The notes beneath the pieces are model-generated. The model searched no databases. It saw only the letters and a list, made by a program, of their open reading frames with translations, and had not been told where the DNA came from. A stretch of 61,617 bases of DNA from Nitriliruptoria bacterium (GTDB taxonomy: Bacteria; Actinomycetota; Nitriliruptoria; Euzebyales; Egibacteraceae), in NCBI GenBank assembly GCA_003553565.1, contig PWER01000068.1, forward strand, positions 1 through 61,617. The letters are read 5' to 3'. Both the position numbers and the translations under genes were made by a program. This document shows positions 58,189 to 61,617 of this stretch, piece by piece. Every line of letters begins with the position of its first letter. Positions within the stretch are counted from its first letter, which is position 1.

Positions 58189-59913
58189 TCACGATCCCGA
58201 GGCCAGGTCGGCGCGCGCCACGATGGCAGTGAGATCCAGCCCGGTGGGCAGCGTGCCCAGCGCAAGCCCGCCGTCGCCGTCCAGGCGCGAGGCGGTGAAG
58301 GCATCGGCCACCTCGGGCGGGGCGTGGCGGACCAGCAGCGCGCCCTGCCACACCTTGGCCATCTGCTCGACCAGCCGGCGTGCGCGCACCTGCGCCTGCT
58401 CGGTGTCGGCCAGCTCGTCGCGCAGGCGCTTGGCGGCACCGTCGAGGCGGGCGTCGGCACCGGCAGCCCGACCGACCTCGGCGTGGAAGGCCTCGAGGGA
58501 CTCGGGCTCCTTGGCCAGCGCCCGCAGGATGTCCAGGGCGAGCACGTTGCCCGAGCCCTCCCAGATCGAGTTCACCGGGGCCTCGCGGTAGTGGCGCGGC
58601 ATCCCCGACTCCTCGACGTAGCCGTTGCCGCCCAGGCACTCGGTGGCCTCGGCCACCGTGGTGGGGGTGCGCTTGCACACCCAGTACTTGCCGAGGCTCG
58701 CGCCGATGCGCTGCAAGGCCGCCTCGTGGGGATCGGTGGCGCTGCGGTCGGCGGCGCCGGCCAGGCGCAGCGCGAGGGCGGTGGCGGCCTCGGACTCCAC
58801 GGCGAGGTCGGCCAGGACGTTGCGCATCAGCGGCTGCTCGGCCAGCGGCGCGCCGAAGGCGCTGCGGAACCGCGTGTGGTGCAGCGCCTGGGTGAGCGCG
58901 GCGCGCTGCAGCGCTGCCGAGCCCACCGCGCAGTCCAGCCGTGTGCGCGCGACCATCTCGATGATGGTGCGCACGCCGCGGCCGTCCTCGCCGACCATCC
59001 ACCCCAGCGCCCCGTCGAGCTCGATCTCCGCCGAGGCGTTCGAGCGGTTGCCGAGCTTGTCCTTGAGCCGCTGCAGCAGGATCCCGTTGCGGGTCCCATC
59101 CGGCAGGATGCGTGGCACCACGAAGCAGCTCAGCCCCTGCTGGGTGTGGGCCAGCACCAGGAACACATCGCTCATCGGCGCCGAGCAGAACCACTTGTGG
59201 CCGGTCAGGCGGTGCTCGGCGCCGGGCCCGCCGGCGCCGGTGGGCTCGGCGACCGTGGTGTTGGCGCGCACGTCGGAGCCGCCCTGCTTCTCGGTCATCG
59301 CCATGCCGGCCAGCAACCCGGCCTTGTGCTCGGGTCGGCGCAGCTCGGGCTCGTAGGTCGTGGCGGCCAGCCGCGGCTCGTAGTGGGCTGCCAGCTCGGG
59401 CTGGGCCCGCAGCGCACCGACTGCGGCGTAGGTCATCGACATGGGGCACAGGTGCCCGGACTCGACCTGTCCCCAGACGAAGAACTTGGCAGCTCGCGCG
59501 ACGTGGGCGCCGGGGCGGGCGGACTGCCAGGGCTCGGCCTGCAGCCCGTGGGTGACCGCGGTGCGCATCAGCGCGTGCCACGCCGGGTGGTAGGCGACCT
59601 CGTCGATGCGATGACCGTGACGGTCGTGGGTGGCCAGGGCCGGCTCGTTGGCGTTGGCTCGCTGGGCCCAGTCGAAGGCCTCGGGCTCGCTGGCGCGCGC
59701 GCCCAGCTCGGTCACCTGTGGGATGACCCAGTCGGCGCCCTCACGTGCGAGGGCCTCGCGCAGCGCCACGTCGCCGGCGGGGTTGAGGCCGAAGGGCGGC
59801 GGTGGCTGGTTGAGGACCTCGTGGGTGGGGTGGGCCGGGGTGGTGGGCGCCTCGATCGAGGCGTGGGTCTCGGGGGAGGACCACAGGACGAGGTCGGGGT
59901 CGTGGGCGCTCAT
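58189..59913 (-). CDS. AidB-like acyl-CoA dehydrogenase family protein
   Basis: Flavoprotein of 574 residues. Length and signature segments place it in the AidB subgroup: AMTEKQGGSDVRANTT, HKWFCSAPMSDVFLVLAHT, then LDCAVGSAALQRAALTQALHH, FGAPLAEQPLMRNVLADLA and ATECLGGNGYVEESGMPRHY. The Glu often needed for acyl-CoA dehydrogenation aligns in the SIWEGSGNVL region of the C-terminal half. E. coli AidB binds DNA and is induced by alkylation; here the enzyme could equally oxidise a short acyl-CoA. ATG 59913 overlaps the tetR stop (59910) by 4 nt, so the two form an operon under the TetR operator. Confidence 0.85.
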   Translation of the reverse strand: MSAHDPDLVLWSSPETHASIEAPTTPAHPTHEVLNQPPPPFGLNPAGDVALREALAREGADWVIPQVTELGARASEPEAFDWAQRANANEPALATHDRHGHRIDEVAYHPAWHALMRTAVTHGLQAEPWQSARPGAHVARAAKFFVWGQVESGHLCPMSMTYAAVGALRAQPELAAHYEPRLAATTYEPELRRPEHKAGLLAGMAMTEKQGGSDVRANTTVAEPTGAGGPGAEHRLTGHKWFCSAPMSDVFLVLAHTQQGLSCFVVPRILPDGTRNGILLQRLKDKLGNRSNASAEIELDGALGWMVGEDGRGVRTIIEMVARTRLDCAVGSAALQRAALTQALHHTRFRSAFGAPLAEQPLMRNVLADLAVESEAATALALRLAGAADRSATDPHEAALQRIGASLGKYWVCKRTPTTVAEATECLGGNGYVEESGMPRHYREAPVNSIWEGSGNVLALDILRALAKEPESLEAFHAEVGRAAGADARLDGAAKRLRDELADTEQAQVRARRLVEQMAKVWQGALLVRHAPPEVADAFTASRLDGDGGLALGTLPTGLDLTAIVARADLASGS

Positions 59914-60527
59914 GGTGTCTCCTCTGGCGTCGGTGGCAGCGAGGGGGTGCGGGACGGTGGCGGCGCGCCGACGGTCCGGGCGGCGAGGTCGATCAGCGCC
60001 CGGATGCGCCCCTCGGCCTCGGTGGGCTGTTCGGCGAGCGGCCCCACCAGCACCTCCGCCCAGGCGCCGACCAGCCCGGCGGCGGTGATCTCGGGGTCCT
60101 GGTCGGGCAGGGCGCCCCGGCGCACCGCGACCTCGATGCGCTCGGCGAGCACGGCGCGATGGCGGCGGCGGTAGGCCAACCGCTCGGCGTCAACCGGGGC
60201 GTCCACCGGCTCGTCGAGCAGCGCGCGCGCCAGCCGCGGGGCCCGCAGTGCGCGCTCGGCGAACGTGGCAAGACCCGCCAGCAGCCCGTCCACCGGATCG
60301 TCGTGGTGGGCGATCGCCCGCTCGAGCGCGGCGAGCTCACGGTCGCTCACGGCTCGGAACACCTCGGCGAACAGCGCGCCCTTGGAGGGGTAGTGGCGAT
60401 ACAGCGCCCCGGTGGCCACGCCGGCCTCGGCGCTGATCGCCTTCACGCTGGCGGCCTGGTAGCCGTGGGCGGCCACGACGCGCTCGGCCGCCTCGACCAG
60501 CCGGGTGGCGGTCGGCACCGTGCTCAT
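59910..60527 (-). CDS. TetR-family transcriptional regulator
   Basis: Regulator of 205 residues. An N-terminal helix-turn-helix (about 8-55: TRLVEAAERVVAAHGYQAASVKAISAEAGVATGALYRHYPSKGAL) is followed by a helical ligand-binding domain (about 60-190), as usual for the family. The Pro-rich tail (GAPPPSRTPSLPPTPEETP) is disordered. ATG 60527 is preferred; GTG 60551 would place the start inside the operator palindrome 60535-60552. It overlaps the AidB-like gene, so it likely represses its own operon. The inducer could be an acyl-CoA. Confidence 0.88.
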   Translation of the reverse strand: MSTVPTATRLVEAAERVVAAHGYQAASVKAISAEAGVATGALYRHYPSKGALFAEVFRAVSDRELAALERAIAHHDDPVDGLLAGLATFAERALRAPRLARALLDEPVDAPVDAERLAYRRRHRAVLAERIEVAVRRGALPDQDPEITAAGLVGAWAEVLVGPLAEQPTEAEGRIRALIDLAARTVGAPPPSRTPSLPPTPEETP

Positions 60528-60534
60528 CACCTGC

Positions 60535-60552
60535 TGTGAATCACGGTTCACA
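60535..60552. promoter_or_regulatory. Probable TetR operator
   Basis: Perfect inverted repeat TGTGAA (60535-60540) / TTCACA (60547-60552) with a 6-bp centre TCACGG. It lies 8 nt upstream of the tetR start on the minus strand, the usual position for an autorepressor site. Confidence 0.6.
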
Positions 60553-60572
60553 CCAGGAGGGAACCATGTGCG

Positions 60573-60604
60573 GCGCCTGCGGTCAAGGTCTGCGCCGCAG
60601 GCGC
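60573..60604 (-). terminator. Hairpin after the sigma factor gene
   Basis: GCGCCTGCGG (60573-60582) and CCGCAGGCGC (60595-60604) form a perfect 10-bp stem, 25 nt past the sigma factor stop. No T-tract. Confidence 0.6.
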
Positions 60605-60629
60605 TGGCGCAGGCGCTGGCGTCGCGGCG

Positions 60630-61547
60630 CTAGGAGGCCGCGCTCTGCCCGTCGCCCAGCGCGCCGTCCAGCGTGGCCAGCGCGCGGTTGAGCGCCACGC
60701 GGGCGGTCTCGCGACCGATGCCGAGGTCGCGCGCGATCTCGGAGGTGCTCTGCTCGGCAGCGCCGTCGAGGCCGTAGCGTCGCACCAGGATGTAGCGCTG
60801 TCGCGCGTCGAGCTCGCGCTCGGCCACCGCCAGCGCCTCGGCCAGCAGCGCCTGGTCGACGGCGAGCTCGTCGATGGCGTCGCCGTCGGCGGGCACCAGC
60901 TCGCCGAGGGTGGTGCCCTCGGCCTCCGAGCGCGAGACGGGGGCGTCGAGCTGGGCCTCGGGAACATCGGCGCGCAGCGCCTGGCGCACCACCTCCGGCG
61001 ACAGCCGGGTGGCGTCGGCGAGCTCGTCGATGGTGGGCGCGCGGCCACCGACTCCCTCCAGACGCGAGGAGGCCGCGCGCACCTGCACCAGCGCCTGGTG
61101 CAGGTTGCTCGGCAGGCGCACCGAGCGCTCCATCTGCGCGGTGGTGCGCTGCAGCGCCTGACGGATCCACCAGGTGGCGTAGGTCGAGAACTTCAGCCCA
61201 CGGCGCCAGTCGAAGCGCTCGATGGCGCGCATCAGCCCCAGCGTGCCCTCCTGGATCAGGTCGTCGAGGTCGAGGCTGGTGCGCCGCGCGTGCTCGCTGG
61301 CGTAGCGGATGACCAGCCGCAGGTTCGCCCGCACGAACCGGTCGAACGCGGCGTCGCCCTCGCGCACAGCGGCCTCCAGGCGCGTGCGCTCCTCCAGCGC
61401 CAGGGCAGGCGACTGCTCCAGGCGACGGCGCGCCTCAACGCCGCGCTCGATCGCCTGGGCGAGGGCCACCTCCTCGTCAGCGGTGAGGAGCTGGGCCTGG
61501 CCCATGCGGCGGAACCTGGTGTCCTGGGGCTCGAGGTTGCCGGTCAC
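60630..61547 (-). CDS. Group 2 sigma-70 family RNA polymerase sigma factor
   Basis: Protein of 305 residues. Region 1.2 LLTADEEVALAQAIERG is followed by region 2, with FVRANLRLVIRYASEH and DLDDLIQEGTLGLMRAIERFDWRRGLKFSTYATWWIRQALQR (core binding and -10 recognition). Region 3 is APTIDELADATRLSPEVVRQAL, and region 4 is ARQRYILVRRYGLDG ... SEIARDLGIGRETARVALNRAL (-35 helix-turn-helix). There is no long acidic region 1.1, so it is a non-essential, SigB/HrdA-like factor rather than the primary RpoD. GTG 61547 is preceded by GAGGAGGAAC. Downstream is a hairpin, then the tetR operon. Confidence 0.9.
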   Translation of the reverse strand: MTGNLEPQDTRFRRMGQAQLLTADEEVALAQAIERGVEARRRLEQSPALALEERTRLEAAVREGDAAFDRFVRANLRLVIRYASEHARRTSLDLDDLIQEGTLGLMRAIERFDWRRGLKFSTYATWWIRQALQRTTAQMERSVRLPSNLHQALVQVRAASSRLEGVGGRAPTIDELADATRLSPEVVRQALRADVPEAQLDAPVSRSEAEGTTLGELVPADGDAIDELAVDQALLAEALAVAERELDARQRYILVRRYGLDGAAEQSTSEIARDLGIGRETARVALNRALATLDGALGDGQSAAS

Positions 61548-61617
61548 CGTGTCCCGTTCCTCCTCACACAGGCCTGCTCACAGCACTGCGCCGCGACGGC
61601 CCGGCGCAGGGGCGCAC

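Overview
The window is about 61.6 kb of very GC-rich chromosomal DNA, densely packed with genes on both strands. It contains housekeeping and metabolic genes and no insertion sequence, prophage, CRISPR array or plasmid module. Several features point to an actinobacterium: class II DAHP synthase, glucosyl-3-phosphoglycerate synthase, a MarP-type membrane protease, an F420:NADPH reductase, many GTG/TTG starts and TAGGCT-like -10 boxes with leaderless starts. A caa3-type oxidase with cytochrome c fused to subunit II, together with acidic surface proteins, would fit a deep-branching, possibly salt-tolerant lineage such as Nitriliruptoria. That placement is inference only.

Layout. 1-7.1 kb: a truncated cell-wall-binding repeat protein, a universal stress protein, and an ACT-domain protein directly ahead of a giant NAD-glutamate dehydrogenase. 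7.2-11.9 kb: citrate synthase, a small membrane protein, and a convergent pair that would make (GpgS) and phosphorolyse (GH13_18 phosphorylase) glucosylglycerate. 12.0-17.6 kb: a minus-strand operon ctaC-ctaD-ctaE-ctaF-ctaG followed by a membrane-anchored azurin-like cupredoxin. 18-21.6 kb: a GNAT-dUTPase fusion, tRNA-Gly, a DUF6884 protein, an RNase Z-like protein and a HAD phosphatase. 21.8-28.8 kb: metY-metX, an M50/CBS membrane protease, a ferredoxin-NADP reductase-like flavoprotein and a WS/DGAT-like protein with a degenerate active site. 28.8-32.9 kb: otsB, then lplA-otsA, an AhpE-like peroxiredoxin and a DUF3467 protein.

33-41 kb: tRNA-Val, a RuvC-like RNase H-fold protein, an SRPBCC protein, a Nif3/zinc-ribbon pair, the RNase P RNA gene, prfC, a PD-(D/E)XK nuclease, an unknown protein and a DUF368 (PopT-type) membrane protein. 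41-50.5 kb: S9 peptidase, PEBP protein, aminotransferase, Dps, SerB, an unknown gene, a MarP-like protease and DAHP synthase. 50.6-61.6 kb: P5C dehydrogenase, mutM, clpP, an IclR regulator, a DUF427 protein, ftsH-npdG, a TetR/AidB-like acyl-CoA dehydrogenase operon with a clear palindromic operator, and a group 2 sigma factor.

Themes. Compatible-solute metabolism (glucosylglycerate, trehalose), envelope and periplasmic proteolysis (FtsH, ClpP, MarP, M50), nitrogen and carbon metabolism around glutamate (NAD-GDH, P5CDH, citrate synthase) and aerobic respiration dominate. The less usual items are the GNAT-dUTPase fusion, the azurin-like protein in the oxidase operon, the pseudo-WS/DGAT and the recurrent leaderless promoter architecture. 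No obviously new multi-gene system was found.
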